The notes under the pieces: model-generated | The model's database searches: none | What the model was told of the DNA's origin: nothing | The model's input: only the letters and a program-made list of their open reading frames with translations | In this document: positions 21,085-29,889 of the stretch, piece after piece | Layout: each line of letters starts with the position of its first letter | How positions within the stretch are numbered: position 1 is the first letter of the stretch | Program-made: the position numbers and the translations under genes | Source: Hesseltinella vesiculosa | Taxonomy: Eukaryota; Mucoromycota; Mucoromycetes; Mucorales; Cunninghamellaceae | Direction: 5' to 3' | DNA length: 64,000 nucleotides | Assembly (NCBI GenBank): GCA_002104935.1 | Contig: MCGT01000005.1 | Coordinates: 558,001-622,000 of the forward strand

Positions 21085-22329
21085 TCACTTGTAACCACCT
21101 GGAGTTGCAGTGATATATTCGATAATTTCGCCGTTAGGTTTGGTGACGGTGGCAGTGCCAGCGACATTGCCGCCAACGATGCTGATCTGGGTGATCGGCT
21201 CGGTCACCATTTCGAAAACTTCGCCATTGGGCCTAGTCTCTATCGTCGTTCCGGGCACTCGGCCAGAAACCGTGCTGGATTGAGTGATTGGGGCCGTCAC
21301 AAATTCAACTATTTCACCATTAGCCTTGGTAACGATCCCGGTTCCAGGAATATTCCCAGGAACCACGCTAGACTGGACATATGCTTCGACGTATTGAATA
21401 ACGAGGCCATCGTTGAAGTTAGAAACGGTTTTCACTGTAGGCATGGGTCCGAAAATGGTGATCGTGGCGGTCGTCGCTTCTGTGGCATGTTCGAAAATTT
21501 CACCGTTTGCCTGGGTAAAAAGAGATGTGCCAGGCCACTTGCCCAAAACTGTAGACGTTTGCGTGACTGCCACGGTTTGGTATTCGATAATTTCACTATC
21601 ATCCAAGGTGAGAGTAATCGTTCCAGGAACTCTACCTGGGACTATTGTGGTTTGTGTATATGGAACGAAGACGCCTACCATCGTATAATCTACCATCTCG
21701 TAAGTTATCGTGGTAGCAACGCTTCCGGCAAAGGTAAACGTGTCGATTGCTCTTTCCGTGACAGTAACACCCTTGCCATCAGGATTCATAGGGTATTCAA
21801 AAGTTGACGTTCCTGCCATGCTGCCGGTAACTGTGGTTGTAGACGCTGCTTCGAATGTAATGATAACACCGACTCCACCCATATCGTAGGTTGTTGTTAA
21901 AGTGCCTGCTCTAGGGCCTGTGGTTGTCACGATTGGGGTAAAGTAATGGGTGACTGTTGTTGTAGGCTCAGTGATGGGATAGCTTGTGATGGGCGGCTGG
22001 ATGATGGGAGGTACAGTGATGGGCGGCTGGATGATGGGAGGTACAGTGATGGGCGGCTGGATGATGGGAGGTACAATGATGGGCGGCTGGATGATGGGAG
22101 GTACAGTGATGGGCGGCTGGATGATGGGAGGCTGGTCGATGGGAGGCTGGTTGATGGGAGGGTAGCTGCATACGGTGATGGTTTTTGTGATTTCGAAATA
22201 GAAGTCGACTATTCTGTCGTGTTCATCCAGATGGTAGTAAAAGTCTTCATAGGCTAATTGCTGTGCTTCTGAATCATTGACACAGTGAAAAAGAACCACC
22301 GCAGCTAGTGCTGCCAAAAGCAATCTCAT
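21085..22329 (-). CDS. Secreted Pro-rich, flocculin-like repeat protein
   Basis: Intronless, 414 residues from the preferred start MRLLLAALAAVVLF, which forms a clean signal peptide. A longer frame begins at 22362, but the TATA box at 22367-22374 is too close to it. After the signal comes a Tyr/Asp-rich segment, then a repeat of Pro-Pro-Ile-Ile-Gln-Pro-Pro-Ile-Thr-Val units (DNA repeat at 21991-22140). About seven imperfect beta-type repeats of 35-45 residues follow, each with PGT, a KANGEI/KPNGEI-like turn and TAPITQSSTV-like strands, resembling fungal flocculin repeats. No GPI signal is visible at the C-terminus (ends TATPGGYK). It is likely an extracellular or wall-associated protein; function unknown. 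Confidence 0.72.
   Translation of the reverse strand: MRLLLAALAAVVLFHCVNDSEAQQLAYEDFYYHLDEHDRIVDFYFEITKTITVCSYPPINQPPIDQPPIIQPPITVPPIIQPPIIVPPIIQPPITVPPIIQPPITVPPIIQPPITSYPITEPTTTVTHYFTPIVTTTGPRAGTLTTTYDMGGVGVIITFEAASTTTVTGSMAGTSTFEYPMNPDGKGVTVTERAIDTFTFAGSVATTITYEMVDYTMVGVFVPYTQTTIVPGRVPGTITLTLDDSEIIEYQTVAVTQTSTVLGKWPGTSLFTQANGEIFEHATEATTATITIFGPMPTVKTVSNFNDGLVIQYVEAYVQSSVVPGNIPGTGIVTKANGEIVEFVTAPITQSSTVSGRVPGTTIETRPNGEVFEMVTEPITQISIVGGNVAGTATVTKPNGEIIEYITATPGGYK
21991..22140 (-). repeat. 30-bp coding tandem repeat
   Basis: Five head-to-tail 30-bp units (starting 21991, 22021, 22051, 22081, 22111) encode a ten-residue Pro/Ile/Gln repeat. The first four are almost identical, with one A/G change in the third; the fifth diverges at its end and further partial units run to about 22163. 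Near-identity suggests recent expansion by slippage or recombination. Confidence 0.9.
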
Positions 22330-22366
22330 TATGTAAGCTACTAGGTCAATAAAAAGATGCAAGGTT

Positions 22367-22374
22367 CCTTTATA
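22367..22374 (-). promoter_or_regulatory. TATA box of secreted-protein gene
   Basis: Read on the minus strand the bases are TATAAAGG. They lie 38 bp upstream of the MRLLL start codon, a spacing that supports this shorter start. Confidence 0.55.
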
Positions 22375-23223
22375 CTTTTCTCGTTTTATTTAAATTCTTT
22401 ATACCAATGCTGAACAGTGCTTTACAGAATGATGAGCTGGTGTTGTTCATTCTTCGGCTTTTTTTTTTTTTTTTGTTCAATCGCATCACATGCGCTTGAT
22501 TTTCTGTGCTCCAATAGAGAAGAGTTTAGCCAATAGGCGCTAACTTACCTGGTTTCTTCATCGGCGATTTTTTTGTGGGTCATACCAAGCGGTCAGTGAT
22601 CACTTCAAAGGAAAAAGAAGTGAAAATAGCCGATTGACCGCTGCTATGAGAATCAGCCAAACGCTAGCACTGGAGGCTTCTTACATCACCCCATTTTGCG
22701 TGATTTTGGGCAAACGCATGGCTCATAAAATACTTGCTATCTACGCGATTCCCTGGGGAGATTTGGTATTGGCGCAGGCAGCACGCATCGAGCTTGGCCG
22801 GAAACGCATGCTTGCTCGTCTCCCGTTCTTTGCTACGACGTCGGAGAAGCTTGACTTTTTCAGCAGAACGGAGCACGCTGTAGCCATTACCACGGTGCTT
22901 GACCAGTGCTTTGCCAATGGTGATTTGCTGATCAAACGCAATGGTCGCAGGGCTGTGGCATCAGGAGGGTCCAAATGTGCGCCATCATCCTAGAACGTTA
23001 CTTTGATATAGTGATAAATACCAGGTAGTCGGCTCGTGGCCTGTTGTGGGGGGTGTAATTGGGCGTTGCAGAAAGGAAAGAAAAAAAAAAGTATGGACAG
23101 TGGGGAAGGCTCTCGTTTTTTGACGCCTTGCGTTTGGTCCAGACAAGGCACCCTTTTCAAACTCAGACGGCCATTTCTCTTTGAGGAGGCCATTGGCCGG
23201 GCTTTATTTTTTTTATTTTTTTA
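22375..23223. other. Intergenic, left flank of transposon
   Basis: No supportable gene. The open frames on both strands at 22634-22993 overlap one another and have no recognisable motifs. A T-tract lies at 22459-22474. The region ends at the TA that flanks the transposon. Confidence 0.45.
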
Positions 23224-23340
23224 CACTCTTTCCATGAACAATAAGTGGCGGCTCTCCTGGAAGACGGATTGCGGACTTTGGATTTCTGAATGTCGCACGA
23301 GCCAAGACAAATTTGGCGCAGCGTTTTTTTTTTTTTGTCG
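23224..23340 (+). repeat. Left terminal inverted repeat
   Basis: It begins CACTCT next to TA and ends in the poly-T plus GTCG segment. It pairs with 24843-24955 with small indels, including an extra ACA-like insertion near position 20. Confidence 0.85.
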
Positions 23341-23402
23341 TAGATATTTTTTTTTCGTGTCGTAATAGACTTGTCGTGCGACAAGTTGTTTATTAAATAC
23401 AA

Positions 23403-24707
23403 CTACATAGGAGTCCTATGGAAACAGTCATTGATCCGGGCAGCAGAATAACCGATAAAGCCATGCAGACTCTTGATAGAAACATTATTACACGCCGCCT
23501 TGACTCGATGAGACAACAACTCGTCATCTTTCAGCTCGTCACGCCTAACCTTGCTCTTTACGGCCGACCAGAACTGCTCAATCGGATTGAGCTCAGGGGA
23601 ATAGGGCGGAAGATACATGCATCGATACCCACGGTTCCTGATGAAGGTGTCGATGGCCTTGGATTGATGAATTGGTGCATTGTCCATCACCAAATAGTAG
23701 CCCTCAAATTCTGGGTGTTGGTCCATAGTATTCATGACCTCATTCAAGAAGGCGATGTAGTGATGAGTGTTTGTGCCGACTCCAATGTGCTTGTAGATAT
23801 CTTGATCAAGTTTGCGTTTCTTGTTCCCTGTAGGCGGGCTTCTCATGCTGATTTGAACAACACCAGCAGCACAAATAGCACCAAGGATCGTATGCGTCTT
23901 GGATTTCGTGGCGGCTGCTTCCACGACTGTCTTTGATCCGACACGCGACCAGCCTACTGTTCGGCGCAAATTGATGCTAAATGACGCTTCATCGATGAAG
24001 ACACAGTTCTTTATAAAATCCATGTCTGTTGCAGTCCACTGCACCGCCCATGCGAGTCGCTTGTCGAGCGTTTCATCCGCGTTTCGATTCTCAGCATGCA
24101 CTCTGGTCCTCTTGAGCGACAATCGGCAGTCATTCACCATATACTTATGTATAGTCGATTTCTTGATAGTCAACCCTTGGAATTCATGAATGAGTGCATC
24201 CACAACGTCGCATACCGTCGCTGTCGGCTTGTCGTCGATGAAGGAGATGATGAAATCCTTGTGATCATCAAGCAAGATAGTTTTCCGTCCGGCGTTTTTT
24301 GTCTTCATGTCTATCGTTCCCTCCTCGTCAAATTGCTTGCACCACCTCTGGGCAGTTCTTGAGTCAACATTGTGCCGACGTCCAGCTTCAGCTGCTGAAC
24401 AAAGCTTTTCCAACTTGTAGGTGACAACAAGACGCTTGACTTCGTAATCATGTCGCGGCTTTCGCTTCCCAACATTTTTCTTTGGGCTGATTTCTTTGTC
24501 GGTGGACTCGGATATCACTGCTTCAATCAAATCGGCAGCAGCAATTCCTTCTGACAGATATTGATTGAGGTTGGTCAGTGTTTCAACTTCCATCATCGCG
24601 CCTGGATCCAGTTCAATGGTTGGCTCCTCATCAAGGACCATCGCTTGACCGCTGTCATCCGTTATTTTCCCAAAACCATCGTCGTGGACAAAGCTGAACT
24701 TTTTCAT
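23403..24707 (-). CDS. Tc1/mariner-type DD34E transposase
   Basis: Uninterrupted frame of 434 residues encoding a cut-and-paste DNA transposase. Residues about 95-140 hold a helix-turn-helix (SAAEAGRRHNVDSRTAQRWC), followed by a second DNA-binding helix block to about 200. Catalytic residues are the Asp of CVFIDEASF, the Asp of YLVMDNAPIH and the Glu of PPYSPELNPIEQFW. The last two are separated by 34 residues, giving the DD34E signature. The protein is longer than typical Tc1 enzymes because of an N-terminal extension of about 90 acidic residues. There are no introns, unlike the neighbouring host genes. No stop or frameshift is seen, so it could be active. Confidence 0.93.
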   Translation of the reverse strand: MKKFSFVHDDGFGKITDDSGQAMVLDEEPTIELDPGAMMEVETLTNLNQYLSEGIAAADLIEAVISESTDKEISPKKNVGKRKPRHDYEVKRLVVTYKLEKLCSAAEAGRRHNVDSRTAQRWCKQFDEEGTIDMKTKNAGRKTILLDDHKDFIISFIDDKPTATVCDVVDALIHEFQGLTIKKSTIHKYMVNDCRLSLKRTRVHAENRNADETLDKRLAWAVQWTATDMDFIKNCVFIDEASFSINLRRTVGWSRVGSKTVVEAAATKSKTHTILGAICAAGVVQISMRSPPTGNKKRKLDQDIYKHIGVGTNTHHYIAFLNEVMNTMDQHPEFEGYYLVMDNAPIHQSKAIDTFIRNRGYRCMYLPPYSPELNPIEQFWSAVKSKVRRDELKDDELLSHRVKAACNNVSIKSLHGFIGYSAARINDCFHRTPM

Positions 24708-24842
24708 ACGTAATAACCAAAATCAGTGACCTTTGAAATGTACAACTGCCACACATTAGATCGCTTCTTATATACTTGTTTATCGGGGAAACATGGAAAA
24801 AGGCAACTTTCTCAAAATGCGACATAGTCCATTTGGTCATCC

Positions 24843-24955
24843 CGACAAAAAAAAAAAAACGCTGCGCCAAATTTGTCTTGGCTTGTGCGACACTCAAAAT
24901 CCAAAGTCCGCCACCTGTCTTCCAGGAGAGCCGCCACTTATTCATGGAGAGAGTG
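24843..24955 (-). repeat. Right terminal inverted repeat
   Basis: Inverted partner of 23224-23340, ending AGAGTG next to TA at 24956. Confidence 0.85.
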
Positions 24956-25397
24956 TACAGTTTTTCCAGGAAAGGAAGTCGCCCTCTGTGTGAAACACTG
25001 TCGCATTTTTCAGGACGGAAGCGTCGCATTGTAATGAAATGAATGAGACTTACACATGGCATCTGCTTTCCAGTATCAACTGAATGTGAAGGACCACAGT
25101 ATCACTTTTTCTCTTCGAAAACATGGAGCTCGATAGGATGGATGCCAAGGAAGAAGATGGAAGCCTGAAAAGCCCAGGGTTTTTATTACTTGATTATTTC
25201 AGGCTCGTTTACCCACTCCCTCTTTCTTATTTTTAGTTCAGCCGATCTCTTGTAAAATAAATGTCACAATCACTTTCGTTTATCCATGAGGTTAAACGAA
25301 GAGCCCTAAAAGAGAGAAGATACGTTTTTGAGTGAGCAATCAGAGCTGCAGTCGCGCGTCCCTTTTTCCTCTCCGCCTTATTTTTTTGTTTGCTTTC

Positions 25398-25435
<38 letters not shown>

Positions 25436-25499
25436 ATTTTTTTTTCTCCTTCACGCATTTACCTTTCGACTTTGTTCACCTTATTCTTGTAGTTATGCA
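24956..25499. other. Gap between transposon and Fanzor gene
   Basis: This 544-bp region is the likely Fanzor promoter and leader. It contains a (CT)n microsatellite at 25404-25433 and a pyrimidine tract. A possible leader acceptor ends TTGTAG at 25493, a few bases before the start codon. No inverted or direct repeat clearly marking an element boundary was found by eye. Confidence 0.5.
25404..25433 (+). repeat. (CT)15 microsatellite
   Basis: A perfect dinucleotide run about 70 bp upstream of the Fanzor start codon, probably in its leader or promoter. Confidence 0.9.
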
Positions 25500-28400
25500 A
25501 TGTCCCAAACCATTCTACAACAAAGAGCCTATTTGGAGGGTCTAAAACGGCGCAAAATTGAAAGAGAGGAAGAACAAGAGCGACAAGGTGAGATCTTGCT
25601 CCAGAACAAGGACAGCTAACAGAATGCTTTGTTTCAATACATTCAGGCAGAACACCCTGTGCCAGATGCGGAAGGACAGATCATGTGGATGGTCGTTCCC
25701 GGCTCTGCCCATTCAACAGTAAGTTGACATGACAAGCATTGGTCAAACGAAATATCTGACTGGTTTTTTTTTTCTTTTGCTGCTAGGACATTATGGGGCA
25801 CCAACCCAAGCAGTTGTGCGACAGCAGAACAGACAAGGGAGAAGAGCAGGCCAACGGCAATTGGACGCCGCCCGGGCCAATCCCAACGTTCCCCGATGCT
25901 CACACTGCATTCTCACGGACGGAAGCAATGACGCGTGCGAGCACCACGGAAATGCTGCCAGCCACCTCTGCCACGCCCATAAAACCAATGTGGACGATGT
26001 TCTGGGCAACATCATTGGTCCAAACCACACCCCGTTTGTCCGTCGCTGTTCTCTGAAGCATGCCCTGCGATGCCATGGCCATTCCAGACGGCAGCGAATG
26101 CGTGCCAAAGCAAATGTGATGCAAGAAGTGAACGTCGTTGTCGACCATGTGCGGGATCTGTCGATCAAAGCCATGCTTTTTACCCAACATCATGCTCTGA
26201 CACTGTTGGAAGGTTCTGAGCCAATCCCTCTCCATTTTGGCTCGCAAGATTACATTTATGGCGTTATGCAGTTGCTGCTTGGTGGTCACATCACGAATCA
26301 AAATCCGAACCTCCCCCAAGACACAGGATCCATTTTTCACGCATATGTCCAATCATTCGAAACCGCGGATCTCCCAACAGTTCAACCGTTACCTGGCTAT
26401 TCCCAAACGTACGCTCATATGGCCAAGACCCTAGCCACAGCGGTCAAGAATGGCCTGGCTGAATCATTTGAACCTCGCTGCCGAACCTTCTTGGCGTTCA
26501 AATTCCGATCTTTGATTCCAGCCAATGTAAGTTGCGAGGGAAAAGAAGACAGGAACTAAACAACTCTCCCTCTTTGCCTCTTAACAGGAAAAGCCAACTA
26601 AAAAATCATTGAAGAAATTGGTGTCATTTGCCTACGACACTCTCTGCGGGACTGACAGCGAACCAGCAACTCCTACGTATGCACATGTTTCCTGGCAAGA
26701 TGCTGTGGCGTCAGTGATTTCCAATGTGACCCTAGGGCCGACGCCTGTGAATTTGGAAAATCTAACAGCCAAGTTTAACTTATACTTGCCCGTCGTGTAT
26801 GGATTCCTTGGTAAGGGCGTAAAAAGAGGCTCAATTGTGTCAAAGGAAATATGACTCATCTCTTCCTCCTCCAAAAAATAAAAATAGCTGAAATGGAAGC
26901 CTACAATAATGCAGCCACTGGTGTAGTGAGCGAAGAAACAATCGTCGACTATGCTGACAACAAGAGCTGCTGGGAGCTGCTTACGCGTTTGGAACAATTC
27001 AATGATCTGGGCCGCCGGCAACAAAACCGCCTTGTCCGTGCGTTTTACAAAATGGTCAACCATCCGACGATGCCTGTCAGATTTGGCCCAAAGCTTGGCG
27101 ATTATCTTCGCAGTGGAATGACAACATTGGTAACAAGAACCCGTGAACAACTCTCGTTGTCACGCCATTTCCTGAATGGACGGTATATGATCGACACGTC
27201 AGTATGCTTCAGAACGACAACAGCTTCAACAATGCATGCCACAAAAATGTATACCCTGCTGCCTGCTCTTCGATTCACGCGCAAGTTTGTGACTCTGGAT
27301 GCCCAGTGTCTGGCCCGGATTTTCGACCAAGCAGGTGCACAACCTCGATACGAAGATTATTTGTTCGTCGGCAATCCTGTGGCAATGGACGGCCCTAACG
27401 ACGAACCATCCAGACGAGGACGACCCAGACAGCCGGTTCTTTCTGACTATCAAAAGATCAAGAAGAAGTTCCTGGTATTTTGGACTTCGTTGGATTTCAA
27501 AAAGGTCCGACTGGAGCAGTGGTAAGCTTGGGCAGGTGAATAGAAAAAAAAAAAAAGCGGGCATCGTGGTAATCTTTTTGTTTCCCTAGCCGAGAATCTC
27601 TGGGGTCGTATGATGTGGATGTGCCCCCTGAAGGGAACAAAATAGCATTCAGGAACCTTGTACGAACCGATGGCCATACCCTGGAATTCCTGTGCGAACG
27701 GAAAAGCCGAGAACGCCTGCCTGATCTCGTCATGAGTGACTTGGATGACAACGACATGGTGGAATTTTGGTCCTATGGTGTTGACCCAGGGCACACGGTG
27801 CCCTTCACAGCAGTGGATTCCGAAAAAAATTGCCTTCGATTCACAAACAACGAATTTTACGCCAAATCCGGGTATAAAAAACGTCGATACCACCGCCAGC
27901 TGTCAACCACCGAGTCTGGGATGAACATTGCACTCAACAGCCTGCCAACGAAAAAAACGGTGTCATCGACCAGATGGACATCGTATTGCCAGTCGCTGTG
28001 CGAGACCCTGCCTGTGCTTTACCAATTTTATGGCTCATCTTTACCAATGCGCGCTTTTTGGCCTATGTCTCTAAGCAAAAAGTCCTGGATGAGATGGTGA
28101 ACATCTTTGCGTTTGGTGGCAAAAAATATAAAGAACATGACGTACTGTAAGTATGAATGGTAAAAAAGAGAGAGAGGGGGAGGGGATAACGGAGATTGAC
28201 GTCAATCTTTATTTTTTTATTCAGTAAAAAAATACCCTTTTCAAGAATACCCCTGGTCATGATGGGCTCTGGTGTGTTCGGCTTCACACTGAAGGGGAAA
28301 AAAACGCGCATGTCAATTATGCCAAAACTCAAGCAAGCCGAGTTGGAAGGACGGCTGCTTGTCTGCGTGGTCAATGAAAGCTTTACAAGTCAAGTAAGAC

Positions 28401-28672
28401 AGAACTGGGGTGGCGGGAAGAATAGCTGCTCATAACAAGTGTCTTGGTTTTAGGTATGCTGTGCCTGCCACACGCAATCTCTGTCGCTTGCGCGAGTTCT
28501 TGACCCTTTGACCGATTCCGCGGTTTCCCTCTGGTCTGTAAAGACATGCTACATTTGCCAACGCCATTGGAACCGGGACAAGTCGGCAGCCAAAAACATT
28601 CTGCACCTGGGATATTTGGAACAAGAGAAGCAACCTCGTCCCGAAGCTTTCACCAAGTCAATGAACCATTGA
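25500..28672 (+). CDS. Fanzor (eukaryotic TnpB-like RNA-guided nuclease), one frameshift
   Basis: Eight exons (25500-25587, 25647-25718, 25787-26526, 26588-26810, 26888-27521, 27590-28146, 28225-28393, 28454-28672) encode about 900 residues. The N-terminus has an NLS-like LKRRKIER and two Cys/His clusters (CARCGRTDH...CPFN; CSHCI...CEHHG...CHAHK). RuvC-I is YGVDPGHTVPFTAVD (Asp651). A Fanzor-type SLPTKKT..Y...LPVLYQFYGS block follows, then KQKVLDEMVNIFAFGGKKY. The displaced RuvC-II glutamate lies in VVNESFTSQ (Glu823), and the zinc ribbon CCAC...CYIC leads into RuvC-III NRDKSAAKNIL (Asp870). Fanzors are TnpB homologues shown to cut DNA guided by an RNA encoded at the gene's 3' end. The frame breaks once, in the T5 run 28055-28059, where one missing T would restore it. 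Introns are host-like, suggesting long residence. Whether the break is real or an assembly error is open. Confidence 0.87.
28194..28207. promoter_or_regulatory. CRE-like perfect palindrome in Fanzor intron 6
   Basis: GATTGACGTCAATC is a perfect 14-bp palindrome with the full TGACGTCA core bound by CREB/ATF-type bZIP factors. It sits inside the 28147-28224 intron. It could be chance or an intronic regulatory site. Confidence 0.3.
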
Positions 28673-28715
28673 TGAAATCCCGAAGATTTCAATTTTACAC
28701 CTTTCAAATGTAGAC

Positions 28716-28780
28716 GACAAAGGCGTCTTTGTCTGTCCTTGGTAAGAAAGATGAGAAAAGACAAGGCAGATGCCTTACCT
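28716..28780 (+). other. Hairpins just 3' of the Fanzor gene
   Basis: Starting 44 bp after the stop codon there is a perfect 7-bp stem with a 4-base loop (GACAAAG-GCGT-CTTTGTC, 28716-28733). A second stem AAGGCA-GA-TGCCTT (28763-28776) is itself framed by GGTAAG (28741-28746) and CTTACC (28775-28780). Guide RNAs of Fanzor and TnpB systems overlap or follow the 3' end of the nuclease gene and are structured, so this is a candidate scaffold region. The placement is inference. Confidence 0.35.
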
Positions 28781-28782
28781 TT

Positions 28783-29004
28783 TTATTTAGGGTAAATTTT
28801 CAAACCATATCGAAGAGTATGAACTAACGTTTCCTTCCCTTTGTACACGGCTCTGCCTTTCCCTCTTGTATTGTAAGCTTCACTCTCGTGGAATAGCCAA
28901 GCATCACTTTCGTCACTCACCGTTCGATTTTTATTTATTCTTAGCGGTGTTTCTTTTGGTTGATACTGTATGCTCCCTTTCGCCTTCGTGAGTACCACAT
29001 CCAT
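28783..29004 (-). CDS. Small unknown ORF downstream of Fanzor
   Basis: A 73-codon frame with a balanced, non-repetitive composition (contains SDESDAWLFHESEAYNTRG and ends GLKIYPK). It is antisense to the Fanzor direction and begins 111 bp beyond its stop. I do not recognise it. It could be a small gene, an exon remnant or chance; a GTGAGT donor-like site lies inside it. Confidence 0.2.
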   Translation of the reverse strand: MDVVLTKAKGSIQYQPKETPLRINKNRTVSDESDAWLFHESEAYNTRGKGRAVYKGKETLVHTLRYGLKIYPK

Positions 29005-29889
29005 CTCAAGTATAAGGTTTAGTTGCTTCAGGCTGACACTTATGCCTTAAATATTATAGCTCCACTCTTCGGTTTTTTTTCTCTCTTGGTGCTCATCACC
29101 ACAATTGATGCACGACAATGCGACTTTTTTTTGATTTTGTTATTTCACGACTTCGTTATTTTGGTATTCCGACATTCATTTTTGGATAAAGTGTACTGTA
29201 ATTGTCTTTTTTTTTTTCTGCACCTGCCCTATGCACCTGGACCGATAGGATTTTGATATGGTAGGCAATTCCTACAAATAATATTCACGCCTTGCTCTCT
29301 CAGAGTTTACTATGGGTTTAGCCAAAGAAGATTAGCATCTTGCGCCTTTTGATGTATCACTAAGGCTGATGGCAAGCTGATTTGTGCCCCCCCCCTTGAA
29401 GACAAGGCCAAATGCAGCTCATTCTTATATATTAAACTCCGCTCAGCTTGACCTCTCTTCCTCGCACCTGAGCAGTTTAGATCTTGGGGAAAAAGAAGAA
29501 TCAGCTCACCTTTATATCAAAATAACAAGCAATCAAATGAGAGTGAGGGTGCATTTTTTTAATATGCCTCGATGACCAGCGTAAACCTCTATGCCATTAT
29601 AATTGTACCAGGCAACAAATTTAGCTCGTTTGAACTTTTATGCCAAAACCAAAAAGGGTTAAATAAAAAGGCATAGAGATTTTCAACGTTGTTTTACGAT
29701 CAGAGCACGCTCATCTTGATAAAAAAAAAATGGGTGCCTTGACAAAATCAAAGTTGTCTTTCGTCAATAATCCAAAATTTAATGATTTCGGCAGATAGTA
29801 AAAGTTTATATCAATGGGAACAATGCATATGAAAATAAAAAAAAAATGGTCATGGGGAATGAAGGGGTTGTAAGAAAGAAGGGGTGCAT
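29005..29889. other. Intergenic, right flank of the island
   Basis: About 880 AT-rich bases with no supportable gene or repeat. Short T and A runs only. Confidence 0.5.

Larger units (their letters stand above)
23224..24955 (-). mobile_element. Complete Tc1/mariner transposon
   Basis: A 1732-bp element flanked by TA on both sides (23222-23223 and 24956-24957), the standard Tc1/mariner target duplication. The ends read CACTCTTTCCATGAA and, inverted, CACTCTCTCCATGAA. The terminal inverted repeats are long, 23224-23340 and 24843-24955, with about 85-90 percent identity by eye. They share AAGTGGCGGCTCTCCTGGAA, GCGGACTTTGGATTT and GCCAAGACAAATTTGGCGCA. A single uninterrupted transposase gene lies between. 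TIR divergence suggests it is not brand-new, although the gene is intact. Confidence 0.88.

Noticed and set aside
21946..22257. Plus-strand Gly/Arg/Asp repeat frame opposite the Pro-rich repeat
   Set aside because: It is the complement of the 30-bp tandem repeat and has no signal peptide, promoter or other support.
27848..27930. Placing the Fanzor frameshift earlier, at the A6 run near 27877, or as a 28-nt intron
   Set aside because: The original frame continues with family-like residues (SLPTKKT, LPVLYQFYGS) well past that point, so the shift must lie at 28055-28059.
24956..29300. Terminal repeats bounding a Fanzor-carrying transposon
   Set aside because: Only short matches such as ATCACTTTCGT (about 25269 and 28900) were seen; too short and in the wrong relation to mark element ends.
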